Below, piece after piece: positions 6,120 to 16,354 of a stretch of DNA of 64,000 bases (its first letter is position 1; each line of letters opens with the position of its first letter). The DNA lies in assembly GCF_900604345.1 (NCBI RefSeq), contig NZ_LR026983.1:868001-932000 (forward strand). Direction: 5' to 3'. Made by a program: the position numbers and the translations under genes. Origin of the DNA: Maliibacterium massiliense (GTDB lineage: Bacteria; Bacillota; Clostridia; Christensenellales; Maliibacteriaceae). The notes under the pieces were generated by a model that worked only from the letters and a program-made list of their open reading frames with translations, did no database searches and had not been told where the DNA came from.

Positions 6120-7715
6120 TTATTTTTTACGGGTGTAGTCGGGCAGCAGGCGGGGAGAAACCACGTCCGTGTGGATGCCGGCCGCCGCCAGTTCCTTGGC
6201 ATAAGCGTCCACGTGCGCAAGCGTCAGCTCTGCGGTGGCGGTCTCTTTGGCCCTGGCCGCGGCGTTCGTGCCCGCGATGCGCCCAAAGACGATGATATCC
6301 AGCAGGGAGTTGCCCATCAGCCGGTTGCGGCCGTGGATGCCCCCCACCGCCTCGCCGGCGACATAAAGGTTCTCCACGCCGGAGAGGCCCGTTTTGTCAA
6401 TTTGAATGCCGCCGTTTTGATAGTGCAGCGTGGGATAGACCAATATGGGGTCCTTGCGGATGTCGATGCCGTACTGCGCAAACATGCGCATCATGGCGGG
6501 GATGCGCTTTTCGATGGTGCCTGCGCCGCTACCCAGCTCGATCATGGGGGTATCCAGCCATACGCCCACGCCCTCTGCGGTGTGCACGCCCAGATCGCGC
6601 GTGCTGCACTCGCGGATAATGGAGGCTGCCGCCACGTCGCGCGTCTCCAGCGGGTGCATAAACACCTCTCCCTCGCGGTTGATGAGCTTGGCGCCCACCG
6701 AGCGCACCTTCTCCGTTACCAGCGCGCCAAAGATCTGCTCCGGATAGGCCACGCCCGTGGGATGGTATTGCAGCGTATCCGCGTAGAGCAGCTTGGCGCC
6801 CACGCGGTAGGCCAGCACAAGGCCGTCGGCCGTGGCGCCGTAGTGGTTGGAGGTGGGGAAGCCCTGGTAGTGCATGCGGCCCGCGCCGCCGGTGGCGATG
6901 ATCACCGTTTTGGCGCGCGCCACCATCAGCTCCTTGGTCTCCATGTTCATCAGCACCGCGCCGGCCGCCCTGCCCTGGGTATCAAGGATCAGCTCGATGG
7001 CGGAGGTAAAGTCCACCACCGGGATGCCCAGGTTGAGCACCTCATCGCGCAGGGTGCGCATGATCTCCGCGCCGGAGTAATCCTTGGCCGCGTGCATACG
7101 CTTGCGCGAGGTGCCGCCGCCGTGGGTGGTGATCATGGTGCCGTCGGCGTCCTTGTCAAACTCCACGCCCAGCGCATTGAGCCACTGAATGGCGGCGGGC
7201 GCGCGGGATACCAGCTCGTAGAGCAGCTCCGGCTTATTGGCAAAATGCCCCCCGCCCATGGCGTCCAAATAGTGGATGGCGGGCGAATCGTTGGGCTTAT
7301 CGGCGGCCTGGATGCCGCCCTCGGCCATCATGGTATTTGCATCGCCAATGCGCAGTTTGGTGACGATCATCACGTTGGCGCCGGCGTGGTGGGCCTCGAT
7401 GGCTGCCGACGCGCCCGCGCCGCCGCCGCCGATGACCAGCACGTCCACATCGTACGCCACATCATGCAAATTGACCACGTCTGGCCGGATGCGGCTGTTG
7501 CCCTGCAGCAGCGCCGCAAGCTCGATAGGCGCCTTCTCCCCCTTATTGGGGCCCGCCTGGAGGGTGACAAACTGCTCCTTTTTATAATCCGGATGATACG
7601 TGGCCAGCAGGTTTTCCTTTTCCTCGGCGGTCATGCGCCGCGGTTCAAAGCGGGCGTTTTTCTCACGCGCCGCCGCCACTTTTTGCATGGATGCGCGCAT
7701 TTCATCGGTATACAT
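6120..7715 (-). CDS. frdA: Fumarate reductase/succinate dehydrogenase-type flavoprotein, soluble Hdr-associated subfamily
   Basis: This 531-residue flavoprotein has the FAD Rossmann motif GGGGAGASAA at residues 96-105, QYHPTGVAYP, a catalytic-type REGEVF...ETRDVAAASIIRE segment and HGRNRLMGNSLLD near the C-terminus, as in the FrdA/SdhA family. Fumarate reduction is the likely reaction because mdh and fumC are in the same operon. Two features are unusual: about 90 residues precede the Rossmann fold, where FrdA has about 10-20; and the usual SHT-AA-GG segment reads ANTMMAEGG, so the His that binds FAD covalently is Asn127 and FAD should be non-covalent. The ATG at 7715 has AAGGAGGGG upstream. 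It lies 16 nt after frdB, with no membrane-anchor genes. Confidence 0.85.
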   Translation of the reverse strand: MYTDEMRASMQKVAAAREKNARFEPRRMTAEEKENLLATYHPDYKKEQFVTLQAGPNKGEKAPIELAALLQGNSRIRPDVVNLHDVAYDVDVLVIGGGGAGASAAIEAHHAGANVMIVTKLRIGDANTMMAEGGIQAADKPNDSPAIHYLDAMGGGHFANKPELLYELVSRAPAAIQWLNALGVEFDKDADGTMITTHGGGTSRKRMHAAKDYSGAEIMRTLRDEVLNLGIPVVDFTSAIELILDTQGRAAGAVLMNMETKELMVARAKTVIIATGGAGRMHYQGFPTSNHYGATADGLVLAYRVGAKLLYADTLQYHPTGVAYPEQIFGALVTEKVRSVGAKLINREGEVFMHPLETRDVAAASIIRECSTRDLGVHTAEGVGVWLDTPMIELGSGAGTIEKRIPAMMRMFAQYGIDIRKDPILVYPTLHYQNGGIQIDKTGLSGVENLYVAGEAVGGIHGRNRLMGNSLLDIIVFGRIAGTNAAARAKETATAELTLAHVDAYAKELAAAGIHTDVVSPRLLPDYTRKK

Positions 7716-7731
7716 CAGCGCTTTCCCCTCC

Positions 7732-8406
7732 TTATTTCTCGATCTCGCGGGTATTGTAGAGCTCCTTGAGTTCCGCAATGGGCTTGCCCATCAGGGCCTC
7801 GAGCAGCTCCGTAAAGGTGCCGTTTTCAATTTCCCGTACGCGGTCCTCCAGATGCTGGGACTTGGGCGCCAGATATTTGCCGTTGAGGCGGCGCGCCAGC
7901 ATCGCCACCTGCGGGTGTGAGATGCCCGCGGGGCAGCGCGAGGAACAGATGCCGCACATCACGCAGTCAAAGGATTCCTCCGCGCACTTTTCGTACGCAC
8001 CCCGCTGCGCGTAGGCGATGTACTGCATCACGTTGAGGTTCTGCGGGCACGCCTTGGTGCAGGCATTGCAGCCGATGCAGCTGTAGATTTCAGGGTAAAG
8101 CTGCATCATGATCTGCTCGGTGGGCTTCACCTTTTCGATATCATACACCTGTTTGACCAGCGGGAAAAAGGGCAGCGTCGCCACGTACATATTATCCTGC
8201 ACCTGCGTCTGGCAGGCCAGGCATGTCTTTAGCTCGCGCTGGTCCTTGATGCGGTAAATGGTGGCGCACGCGCCGCAGAAGCCGTTGCGGCAGCCGCAGC
8301 CGCGCACCAGCTGGTAGCCGGCGTACTCCATCGCCCGCATGATCGTCAGGCTGGACGGCACGCTGTATTTTTTACCGAATAAAAATACATTGACCATATC
8401 TTGCAT
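7732..8406 (-). CDS. frdB: Fumarate reductase-type iron-sulfur subunit ([2Fe-2S] + two [4Fe-4S])
   Basis: This 224-residue protein begins with a plant-type [2Fe-2S] domain (CGCRNGFCGAC around 38-48, and a fourth Cys in KTCLAC). Two CxxCxxCxxxCP clusters follow (SCIGCNACTKACPQ and FDCVMCGICSSRCPA). This is the SdhB/FrdB layout but with all Cys of both clusters present, closer to the N-terminal part of TfrB of methanogen thiol:fumarate reductase. The CCG domain found in TfrB is absent here but is supplied by the separate hdrB gene. It should carry electrons between HdrABC/Flx and FrdA. The ATG at 8406 has AAGGAG 9 nt upstream. Confidence 0.85.
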   Translation of the reverse strand: MQDMVNVFLFGKKYSVPSSLTIMRAMEYAGYQLVRGCGCRNGFCGACATIYRIKDQRELKTCLACQTQVQDNMYVATLPFFPLVKQVYDIEKVKPTEQIMMQLYPEIYSCIGCNACTKACPQNLNVMQYIAYAQRGAYEKCAEESFDCVMCGICSSRCPAGISHPQVAMLARRLNGKYLAPKSQHLEDRVREIENGTFTELLEALMGKPIAELKELYNTREIEK

Positions 8407-8427
8407 GATTGCTCTCTCCTTTTTGCA

Positions 8428-9261
8428 TCAGTATTCGCTGGGCAACTCGTCGAGCTGGTCGCAGCGGAATACGGGGCCGTCCTTGCAGACGTATTTGGAG
8501 CCGATATTGCAGCGGCCGCATTTGCCTACGCCGCACTTCATGCGCAGTTCCATGGTGGTGTACACCTGCGTCTTGTTAAAGCCCAGCTCCTGCAGGCCGG
8601 CCAGCGTGAACTTGATCATGATGGGCGGCCCGCAGATGACGGCGGTTTTGCCGGTATCAAAGCCCAGCTCCTTGACGTAGTTGGGCACAAAGCCCACGTG
8701 GCCGTCCCAGCCCTCCTGCGCGCGGTCAATGGTCAGGTACACGTTGATGCCCGCCTCATTGCACCATTCATCGAGGATCTCATGGTAATCCACCAGATCT
8801 TCCTTGCTGCGCGAGCCGTAGACGATATCCACGCTGCCGTAGTTCTCGCGGTAGTGGCGCACGTAGTTGATCACCGAGCGCAGGGGGGCAAGCCCGATGC
8901 CGCCGGCGATAAAGAGCAAATCCTTTCCCTTGAAGGCCGTCTCCACCGGAAAGCCGTTGCCGTAGGGCCCGCGGATGGTGATCTGCTGCCCCACGTCCAT
9001 CTGGTGCAGCCAATCGGTCAGGCAGCCGCATTTTTTGATGCTGAACTCCATATATTCCTGGTTGGTGGGCGAGGAGGTGATAGAGAACATCGCCTCCCCC
9101 ACGCCGGGGATGGAGAGCATGGCGCACTGGCCGGGGATATGTTCAAAGCATTTGCCGCCATCGGGCGCGACCACGCGGAAGGTTTTGACGTCCGGCGTAT
9201 CGATGCGCACGTCGGTGACTACCCCGATCTGGGGAATGAGCGTCTCTCTTACATCAGGCAT
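8428..9261 (-). CDS. flxA: FAD/NAD(P)H-binding subunit, FlxA/AsrB-like
   Basis: This 277-residue protein has ferredoxin-NADP reductase architecture: a beta-barrel FAD domain (FSITSSP near residue 60), an NAD(P) domain with GGIGLAPLRS near 120 and CGPP near 212, and a C-terminal Cys cluster (MKCGVGKCGRC..C) for a [2Fe-2S] centre. The family includes AsrB, hydrogenase gamma subunits and FlxA of Desulfovibrio, the NADH-oxidising entry of the FlxABCD-HdrABC bifurcating complex. The surrounding hdr and flx genes support the FlxA role. It overlaps flxB by 8 nt, so translation is probably coupled. Confidence 0.85.
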   Translation of the reverse strand: MPDVRETLIPQIGVVTDVRIDTPDVKTFRVVAPDGGKCFEHIPGQCAMLSIPGVGEAMFSITSSPTNQEYMEFSIKKCGCLTDWLHQMDVGQQITIRGPYGNGFPVETAFKGKDLLFIAGGIGLAPLRSVINYVRHYRENYGSVDIVYGSRSKEDLVDYHEILDEWCNEAGINVYLTIDRAQEGWDGHVGFVPNYVKELGFDTGKTAVICGPPIMIKFTLAGLQELGFNKTQVYTTMELRMKCGVGKCGRCNIGSKYVCKDGPVFRCDQLDELPSEY

Positions 9262-10288
9262 TTTCCGTTCCCCCTATCGCTTTGATGACCTTGACGATGT
9301 TCATGGAGATGGGGCACTTGGCCAGGCAGCGCCCGCAACCCACGCAGCCGTACTCCCCATCGTTATTGGCGGGGAAGTACACCAGCTTGTGCATAAAGCG
9401 CTGGCGGAAGCGCTCCACCTGCGAGGTGCGGGGGTTGCCGTGCGCCATCAGCGTGAAATCCGAGTACATGCACGAATCCCAGCAGCGGAAGCGCTTGACG
9501 CCGTGGCCGGTGTCAAAATCCCGGATGTCGTAGCACTGGCACGTGGGGCAGACAAAGGTGCAGGTGCCGCAGCCCAGGCACGCCTCCGAGAGGGGGGCCC
9601 ACATTTCCGAGTTGAAGATCTCCAGCAGCTTTTCCGGCGTAAAGGCGCCCAGCGGCAGCTGGCGAAGGGGCAGGCGCTCCAGCAGCGCCCGAATCTCCTT
9701 TTGCTGCGCCAAAACGGCCGCGTCGTCCGCGTCCGAGAGCAGGCCGTCCACGCGCGCAAGCAGCATCTCGCCCTTCTCGCTCTGCGCGCACAGGTAGAGC
9801 GCGTCCTCCGTCATATGGCAGACGACGTCCCCCTCGGGCGCGGCGGCGTCGATGCCGAACGCGCCGCAAAAGCAGGTCTCCGCCGGGCGCGTACAGGCAA
9901 GCGTCACCACGGTTGCGTGCGCGCGGCGGTTCTGGTAGTAGGTGTCCACCGGCTCTGCGAGGAACACCTTATCGAGGATGGCGAAGCTGCGCGCATCGCA
10001 GGCGCGCACGCCAAAGAGTACGAAGTCCTCCATCTCTTTGCGGGCATCCTCTACGGTGATGGTCTTGCCCGCCACCTTGAAGTCCGCCAGGTTCTCCGTC
10101 TGCGGGAAAAAGAAGTCCTTGGCGCTGCGGTTTGTGTTGAGCGCGCGGCTCATGGTGATACCCTCACGCCACAGTTGGTACTGCGCGCCCTCCTTGGTAT
10201 CCACCGGCAGGTAGAGGTTCTGCGCGGCGGCAATGGCGGCAAACAGCGCGTCCAATCGATCCAGTGCGATCTTTTTCATGGTGCTCAC
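9254..10288 (-). CDS. flxB: 4Fe-4S dicluster subunit, FlxB/AsrA-like
   Basis: This 344-residue protein has an N-terminal domain of AsrA/FlxB type (FFPQTE, GVRACDARS near 100) and two C-terminal [4Fe-4S] motifs: CLGCGTCTFVCPTCQC and CVGCGRCLAKCP. It would relay electrons between FlxA and the rest of the Flx-Hdr complex. GTG at 10288 is taken as start because GAGGGG lies 4-5 nt upstream and the codon overlaps the stop of flxC (GTGA), a coupling signal; the ATG at 10279 is the alternative. The two clusters and the order hdrBCA-flxDCBA match the Desulfovibrio flx-hdr gene set. Confidence 0.8.
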   Translation of the reverse strand: MSTMKKIALDRLDALFAAIAAAQNLYLPVDTKEGAQYQLWREGITMSRALNTNRSAKDFFFPQTENLADFKVAGKTITVEDARKEMEDFVLFGVRACDARSFAILDKVFLAEPVDTYYQNRRAHATVVTLACTRPAETCFCGAFGIDAAAPEGDVVCHMTEDALYLCAQSEKGEMLLARVDGLLSDADDAAVLAQQKEIRALLERLPLRQLPLGAFTPEKLLEIFNSEMWAPLSEACLGCGTCTFVCPTCQCYDIRDFDTGHGVKRFRCWDSCMYSDFTLMAHGNPRTSQVERFRQRFMHKLVYFPANNDGEYGCVGCGRCLAKCPISMNIVKVIKAIGGTENA

Positions 10289-11256
10289 TTCACCCCTCTT
10301 TCCTGCACGACGCTCGGTTCCGCATCGTCAAAGGTGAAATTGGTCAGCGGTGCGCGCGCCTCCGCGTCCGCGCCCGCCTGGTATTCGCCGTAAAGCGCGT
10401 TGATATCCTTGATAAATTTGCGGTTAAGCAGGTGCAGCGGAATGTGCTGCGGGCACACCCGCGAGCATTCCCCGCAGTCCGTGCAGCGGCCCGCCACGTG
10501 GAAGGCGCGGATGATGTGGAACATATTTTCCTCAAAGCTGTCCGCAGCTGCCTTTTGAGCGACGCCCGAGGCGGGGTTGTCAAACACGCAGCGCTCGCAG
10601 CTGCACGCGGGGCACACGTTGCGGCACGCGTTGCAGCGGATACAGCGCGAAAGTTCGCCGCGCCAGAACGCAAAGCGTTCATCGGGAGTCATGTTTTCCA
10701 ACTTCTCCACCATGTCGAAGCGCCCGCTCTCCAGCACGTCGCCTTCCTCACCCATCAGCTCATCATAGGCCACGTGTTTTTTGCTCTTGCAGACGGCGCA
10801 GCGCTCAGCCAGCACCGCAGCGCGGGGCACGCACGCCTCTCCATAGAGGGTCTCCACCACCAGATCGTCGCCGTCTGCGTGCACGCCCGTGATGCCTGAG
10901 ATATCCCTGTCCTGGATCAATTCTATATCCGCCATGCCCTGGCAGGGAATGCCGATGGCGTATACGTTATCGCGCAAAATGCGGTGCTCCATCAGCAGCT
11001 GGTTAAAGCTGTAGGTGTCGCAGGGTTTGAGAAACACCAACACCCTGCCCTCCTTGCGGGATTCGGCGATCAGGTACTTTGAGAGATTCGCGCCGCAGAA
11101 GTCGTTATAGACAAAGTCCCGCTCCAGCGCCTCAGCCGTCTCAAAGACGGCGGGAGTGATGTCGTATGCGAATTCGCCGGTCTTCCAGCCCAGAACGCGT
11201 TGGACGGTTTTGTCCTGCAAGAGCGCCTTGGCACGCTCAATCATTGCTGCTTGCAT
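10285..11256 (-). CDS. flxC: 4Fe-4S dicluster subunit, FlxC-like
   Basis: This 323-residue iron-sulfur protein has an N-terminal domain with conserved KPCDTYSFNQLL near 75 and a Cys pair CAVC near 155, followed by two ferredoxin motifs (CIRCNACRNVCPACSC near 205-220 and CTDCGECSRVCPQ near 260). It fits FlxC, the third subunit of the FlxABCD module, by its position between flxD and flxB. The start at 11256 follows GGAGG by 7 nt; upstream in-frame codons run through flxD and have no site. The first 16 nt overlap the end of flxD. Confidence 0.75.
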   Translation of the reverse strand: MQAAMIERAKALLQDKTVQRVLGWKTGEFAYDITPAVFETAEALERDFVYNDFCGANLSKYLIAESRKEGRVLVFLKPCDTYSFNQLLMEHRILRDNVYAIGIPCQGMADIELIQDRDISGITGVHADGDDLVVETLYGEACVPRAAVLAERCAVCKSKKHVAYDELMGEEGDVLESGRFDMVEKLENMTPDERFAFWRGELSRCIRCNACRNVCPACSCERCVFDNPASGVAQKAAADSFEENMFHIIRAFHVAGRCTDCGECSRVCPQHIPLHLLNRKFIKDINALYGEYQAGADAEARAPLTNFTFDDAEPSVVQERGVK

Positions 11257-11687
11257 CTCAAATCCTCCAATCTCTTGTTCTCGCCCAGGCGGGTGACCGC
11301 GGCCACAAAGTCGTTCATGGTGGCGGCAAACTTGGCGCCCTCGGCGGCGGACACCCACTCCACGCGGGTGCGCTCGCGCTCAATGCCCAGGTAATCCAGC
11401 ATGCTGAAAAGCAGCGTCATGCGCCGGCGCGCGTAGTAGTTGCCCGTAGTGTAATGACAGTCGCCCGGATGGCAGCCGCAGATGATCACGCCGTCCGCGC
11501 CGCGTTGGAACGCCCGCAGGATGAACATGGGGTTGACGCGGCAGGAGCAGGGAACGCGGATGATCTTGACGTTGGCGGGGTAGCTCAGGCGGTTGGTGCC
11601 CGACAGGTCCGCGCCCGCGTAGGAGCACCAGTTGCAGCAGAAGGCGACGATCGTCGGCTTGAACTCTTTCTCTTGCGTCATTTGCAT
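11241..11687 (-). CDS. flxD: MvhD/FlxD-type [2Fe-2S] protein
   Basis: This 148-residue protein is of the MvhD family (hydrogenase iron-sulfur subunit), which connects an electron donor module to HdrA. It has CCNWCSYAGAD near 17-27, RVPCSCRVNP near 50 and CGCHPGDCHY near 75, the ligands of its [2Fe-2S] centre. Here the partner is the NADH-oxidising FlxABC rather than a hydrogenase. ATG at 11687 is 7 nt from GGAGGTGG and overlaps the hdrA stop; ATG at 11681 is also in frame. Confidence 0.9.
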   Translation of the reverse strand: MQMTQEKEFKPTIVAFCCNWCSYAGADLSGTNRLSYPANVKIIRVPCSCRVNPMFILRAFQRGADGVIICGCHPGDCHYTTGNYYARRRMTLLFSMLDYLGIERERTRVEWVSAAEGAKFAATMNDFVAAVTRLGENKRLEDLRCKQQ

Positions 11688-13669
11688 ATCGCATCCACCT
11701 CCGCCATGATCTGTCTGTTGGAGAACCCGTTTAGATCCATCGCGCCCGAGGGGCAGGCCACGGTGCATGCGCCGCAGCCCTGGCATACCGCGGGGTTGAC
11801 CTGCGCCACGCGGCGCACGGCCACCGTGCGGTTTGGCATGCGGAACTCCTTGTCGATGTAGGTGATGGCGCCGTAGGGGCACACCTTCTCGCAGGAAGAG
11901 CAGCCGTTGCACATCATCTCGTCGGAGTGGGCCACGCAGGGGTTGCAGGTGAGCTTATCCTTGGCCAGCAGGCCGATCACCTTGGCCGCGGCCGCGCCCG
12001 CCTGAGACACCGTCTCGGGGATGTCCTTGGGGCCCTGGCACGCGCCCGAGAGGAACACGCCCGCCGTGGGGCTTTCCACGGGGCGCAGCTTGGGATGCGC
12101 CTCGGTGAAGAAGTCGTTGGTATCCATGCTGGCGGTGAGCATCGTGGCAAGGGGGCGGGCCGTCTTATCCGGCTCGATGGCCGCGGCCAGCACCACCATG
12201 TCCGCCTCGATGTGCAGCTGCTCGTTGGCGATCAGGTCGGACGCCTGCACCATCAGCTTGCCGTCGGCACGTGGGGCCACCTTGCCCACCATGCCCTTGA
12301 TATAGTGCACGCCGTACTCCTCCACCGCGCGGCGGTAGAACTCGTCAAAGTTCTTGCCCGGGGTGCGCACGTCGATGTAGAACACGTAGACGTCGGTATC
12401 CGGGTACTTTTCGCGCGTGAGCATCGCGTGCTTGGCGGTGTACATGCAGCAGATTTTCGAGCAGTAGGGCTTGCCGCAGCCCGATGTATCGCGGCTGCCC
12501 ACGCACTGCACAAACACGATGGTGTGGGGATGCCTGCCGTCGGAGGGGCGCAGCAGCTGGCCGGCCGTGGGGCCGGCTGCGTTGGTGATGCGCTCAAACT
12601 CCAGCGAGGTGACCACGTCGGGGCTCTGGCTGTAGGCGAACTCGTCAAAGTCCTTCAGATCGATGATGTTGTAGCCGGTGGCCACCACGATGGCACCGTA
12701 CTGCTGCTCGATGTATGTATCCTTCTGTTTATAATCGATCGCGCCCGCGGTGCACACCTTGGAGCACACGCCGCACTTGCCCGTCTTGAGCATGGTGCAG
12801 TAATCCGCGTCAATGGTGGCCACCTTGGGCACCGCCTGCGCAAAGGGGATGTAGATGGCGCGTCGGTTGTCCATACCCATGTTGAACGCATTGGGCACGC
12901 GCTTCTGGGGGCATTTCTCCGTGCACACCCCGCAGCCCGTGCACACGTCCTCCTTGACGTAGCGGGCCTTGCGCTTGATCTGCACGGTAAAGTTGCCCAC
13001 AAACCCCTTGACCTGGGATACCTCGCTGTAGGCATAGATGTGAATCTTCTCATGCTGCGCCGCATCCACCATTTTAGGGGTGAGGATGCAGGCCGCGCAG
13101 TCCAGCGTGGGGAATGTCTTATCCAACTGGGCCATCTTGCCGCCAATGGTGGGGGACTTCTCCACGATGTCCACCTCAAAGCCCGCGTCGGCGATGTCCA
13201 GCGCAGTCTGGATGCCGGCGATGCCGCCGCCGATGACCAGCGCGCGCTTGACCACTGGGCTCTCGCCCGCCACCAGCGGCGCGTTCAAATGCACCTTGGC
13301 GATGGCCGCGCGGCCCAGGATGATGGCCTTTTCCGTGCCGGTCTGCTTATCCTTATGAATCCAGGAGCACTGCTCGCGGATGTTGGCGATCTCCACCATG
13401 TACGGGTTAAGGCCTGCCGCGGCCGCGGTTTTGCGGAAGGTCGCCTCGTGCATGCGGGGCGAGCAGGAGCAGATCACAACGCCGGTGAGCTTGTAATCGA
13501 CGATGGCGTCCTTGATCATGTTCTGGCCCGCTTCCGAGCACATATATTGATAGTTGGCGGCGTGCACGACGCCCGGCTCGCGGCTCAATGCCGAAGCCAC
13601 GGCCTCCACGTCCACAGTGGCGGCGATGTTGCTGCCGCACCAACATACAAATACACCAATTCTTTGCAT
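11678..13669 (-). CDS. hdrA: Heterodisulfide reductase subunit A-like, bifurcating FAD protein
   Basis: This 663-residue HdrA has an N-terminal CWCGSNIA domain, a CSCSPRMHE motif, the Rossmann FAD site GGGIAGIQTA near 148, a CTGCGVCTEKCPQK cluster near 245, a CVGSRD motif and two C-terminal ferredoxin clusters (CNGCSSCEKVCP and CQGCGACTVACP). In HdrABC complexes this FAD is where electrons split between a low-potential (ferredoxin) and a high-potential acceptor. It is full length. It is flanked by hdrC upstream and flxD downstream, overlapping the latter. GGAGGGG precedes the ATG. Confidence 0.9.
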   Translation of the reverse strand: MQRIGVFVCWCGSNIAATVDVEAVASALSREPGVVHAANYQYMCSEAGQNMIKDAIVDYKLTGVVICSCSPRMHEATFRKTAAAAGLNPYMVEIANIREQCSWIHKDKQTGTEKAIILGRAAIAKVHLNAPLVAGESPVVKRALVIGGGIAGIQTALDIADAGFEVDIVEKSPTIGGKMAQLDKTFPTLDCAACILTPKMVDAAQHEKIHIYAYSEVSQVKGFVGNFTVQIKRKARYVKEDVCTGCGVCTEKCPQKRVPNAFNMGMDNRRAIYIPFAQAVPKVATIDADYCTMLKTGKCGVCSKVCTAGAIDYKQKDTYIEQQYGAIVVATGYNIIDLKDFDEFAYSQSPDVVTSLEFERITNAAGPTAGQLLRPSDGRHPHTIVFVQCVGSRDTSGCGKPYCSKICCMYTAKHAMLTREKYPDTDVYVFYIDVRTPGKNFDEFYRRAVEEYGVHYIKGMVGKVAPRADGKLMVQASDLIANEQLHIEADMVVLAAAIEPDKTARPLATMLTASMDTNDFFTEAHPKLRPVESPTAGVFLSGACQGPKDIPETVSQAGAAAAKVIGLLAKDKLTCNPCVAHSDEMMCNGCSSCEKVCPYGAITYIDKEFRMPNRTVAVRRVAQVNPAVCQGCGACTVACPSGAMDLNGFSNRQIMAEVDAICK

Positions 13670-13684
13670 TGCCTTCTCCCCTCC

Positions 13685-14068
13685 TTACTTACTGTATTTG
13701 CGAAGCGCGCTGACGATGGCCTGCTGGGGCAGGTCCTCGTCGAGCAGCTGCGGCACCTGGTCCTGCAAAAGGTGGTTCTCGCCACGTTTGCGGATGGCGA
13801 CCAGGCGCACCGCCTCCACGATCTTTGCCGGCTCCACGCCGCGGGGGCAGCGCTCCACGCACGCAAAGCAGGACAGGCAGGTGTAGAGCGATTTGGAGTG
13901 GAGCAGCGGCGCAATCTCCCCTTTTTCCACCATGTAGACGAACTGGTGGGGATGGTATTCCATCGCGTCGTAGGAAGGGCAGGTAGCGGAGCATTTGCCG
14001 CACTTCATGCATTTTAATACGTCCACGCCGCTGGAACGAAGGATCTGTTCGCGATCGTTGTTTGCCAT
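13685..14068 (-). CDS. hdrC: Heterodisulfide reductase subunit C-like ferredoxin
   Basis: This 127-residue protein has two [4Fe-4S] motifs (CMKCGKCSATCPS near 20-32 and CLSCFACVERCPRG near 64-77), the HdrC pattern. It is shorter than methanogen HdrC (about 190 residues) but similar to clostridial and Desulfovibrio forms. It carries electrons from HdrA to HdrB. It lies 12 nt after hdrB and 15 nt before hdrA, in one transcript. Confidence 0.9.
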   Translation of the reverse strand: MANNDREQILRSSGVDVLKCMKCGKCSATCPSYDAMEYHPHQFVYMVEKGEIAPLLHSKSLYTCLSCFACVERCPRGVEPAKIVEAVRLVAIRKRGENHLLQDQVPQLLDEDLPQQAIVSALRKYSK

Positions 14069-14080
14069 AACCTCTCCCCC

Positions 14081-14866
14081 TTATTCCTTGACGCCCAGCG
14101 CCTGGGCGAGCAGCTCGGTAAAATACAGCACGGGCAGGCCGGCTTCGCCCGCGTGCTTTTTGAGGTTGTAGAGGCACAGCGGGCAGGCGGTGATGATGGC
14201 CTGTGCGCCGTGCTCTTTGGCGCTCTCTACCACGGCGCTGCTCCTGGCGCGCGCCAGGGCGGGGTCCTCCAGCGTGACGTAGCCGCCGCAGCACTCGTTG
14301 CGCTCGGGGTAGGTTACCGGCTCGGCGCCCAGCGCGCGCAGCAGGTCCTCCATGATGGTGGGTTTTTCCGGATTGTCCATGGCCATCACCTTGCCGGGGC
14401 GCAGCAGCAGGCAGCCGTAGTAGGGGGCGATCCTCTGCCCCGCAAGCGGCGCTTTGACCGCTGCTTTTACTTGATCAAAGCCCACCACGTCGCGCAGCAC
14501 CTCCAAAAAGTGCAGCACGCGCGTCTCTCCATGATAGGGCGTCTCATCCGCCATGTAGTTGTTGACCTTGGCGGCCATATCCTCGTCGGTCTGCACCGCG
14601 TGGTTGACCTGTTTGATGACGTTGTGGCACGCCGAGCACATGGTCACAAGGTCGCGCCCCAGCGCGCGGGCGCTTTTGAGCGCGCGCACCGAGGAGAGCT
14701 TGGTCGCGATCTCGTCCTTTGCCATGGGGTAGACGCCGCCGCAGCACTGCCACTCGGGCAGCTCCTCCAGCGTGACGCCCAGCGCCTCGGCGCTTTTGCG
14801 CGCGTAGTCATCCAGCGCCTTTGCCTTGGTTTTAAGCGTGCAGCCGGGATAATAACTAAAAATCAT
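14081..14866 (-). CDS. hdrB: Heterodisulfide reductase subunit B-like, two CCG domains
   Basis: This 261-residue protein has both CCG domains: WQCCGG near 42 with CSAC later, and NECCGG near 190 with CPLC near 230. In HdrB these bind the non-cubane [4Fe-4S] clusters where heterodisulfide is reduced. This organism shows no methanogen genes, so the acceptor must be different: a small disulfide, or direct transfer to FrdB (which lacks the CCG domain of TfrB). The ATG at 14866 follows AAAGGA; the upstream ATG at 14887 has no ribosome binding site. Confidence 0.9.
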   Translation of the reverse strand: MIFSYYPGCTLKTKAKALDDYARKSAEALGVTLEELPEWQCCGGVYPMAKDEIATKLSSVRALKSARALGRDLVTMCSACHNVIKQVNHAVQTDEDMAAKVNNYMADETPYHGETRVLHFLEVLRDVVGFDQVKAAVKAPLAGQRIAPYYGCLLLRPGKVMAMDNPEKPTIMEDLLRALGAEPVTYPERNECCGGYVTLEDPALARARSSAVVESAKEHGAQAIITACPLCLYNLKKHAGEAGLPVLYFTELLAQALGVKE

Positions 14867-14938
14867 CGCTTCGATGTTCCTTTCCATTTCAGCGCTACAG
14901 GCTTGTAAAAAGTCTGCTTCTCTTAGACGCGGCGCTTT

Positions 14939-16315
<1,377 letters not shown>

Positions 16316-16354
16316 GTACATACCCCCCACTTTTCCTGCGTATCGATGCTTTCA

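Noticed and set aside
6117..7769. 550-codon open frame on the plus strand opposite frdA
   Set aside because: His/Gln/Gly/Arg-rich product with no domain, no ribosome binding site, and full overlap with a strongly supported gene; typical shadow frame in GC-rich DNA. The same applies to long plus-strand frames at 11927-14017, 14957-16489, 25436-27232 and 61670-63427.
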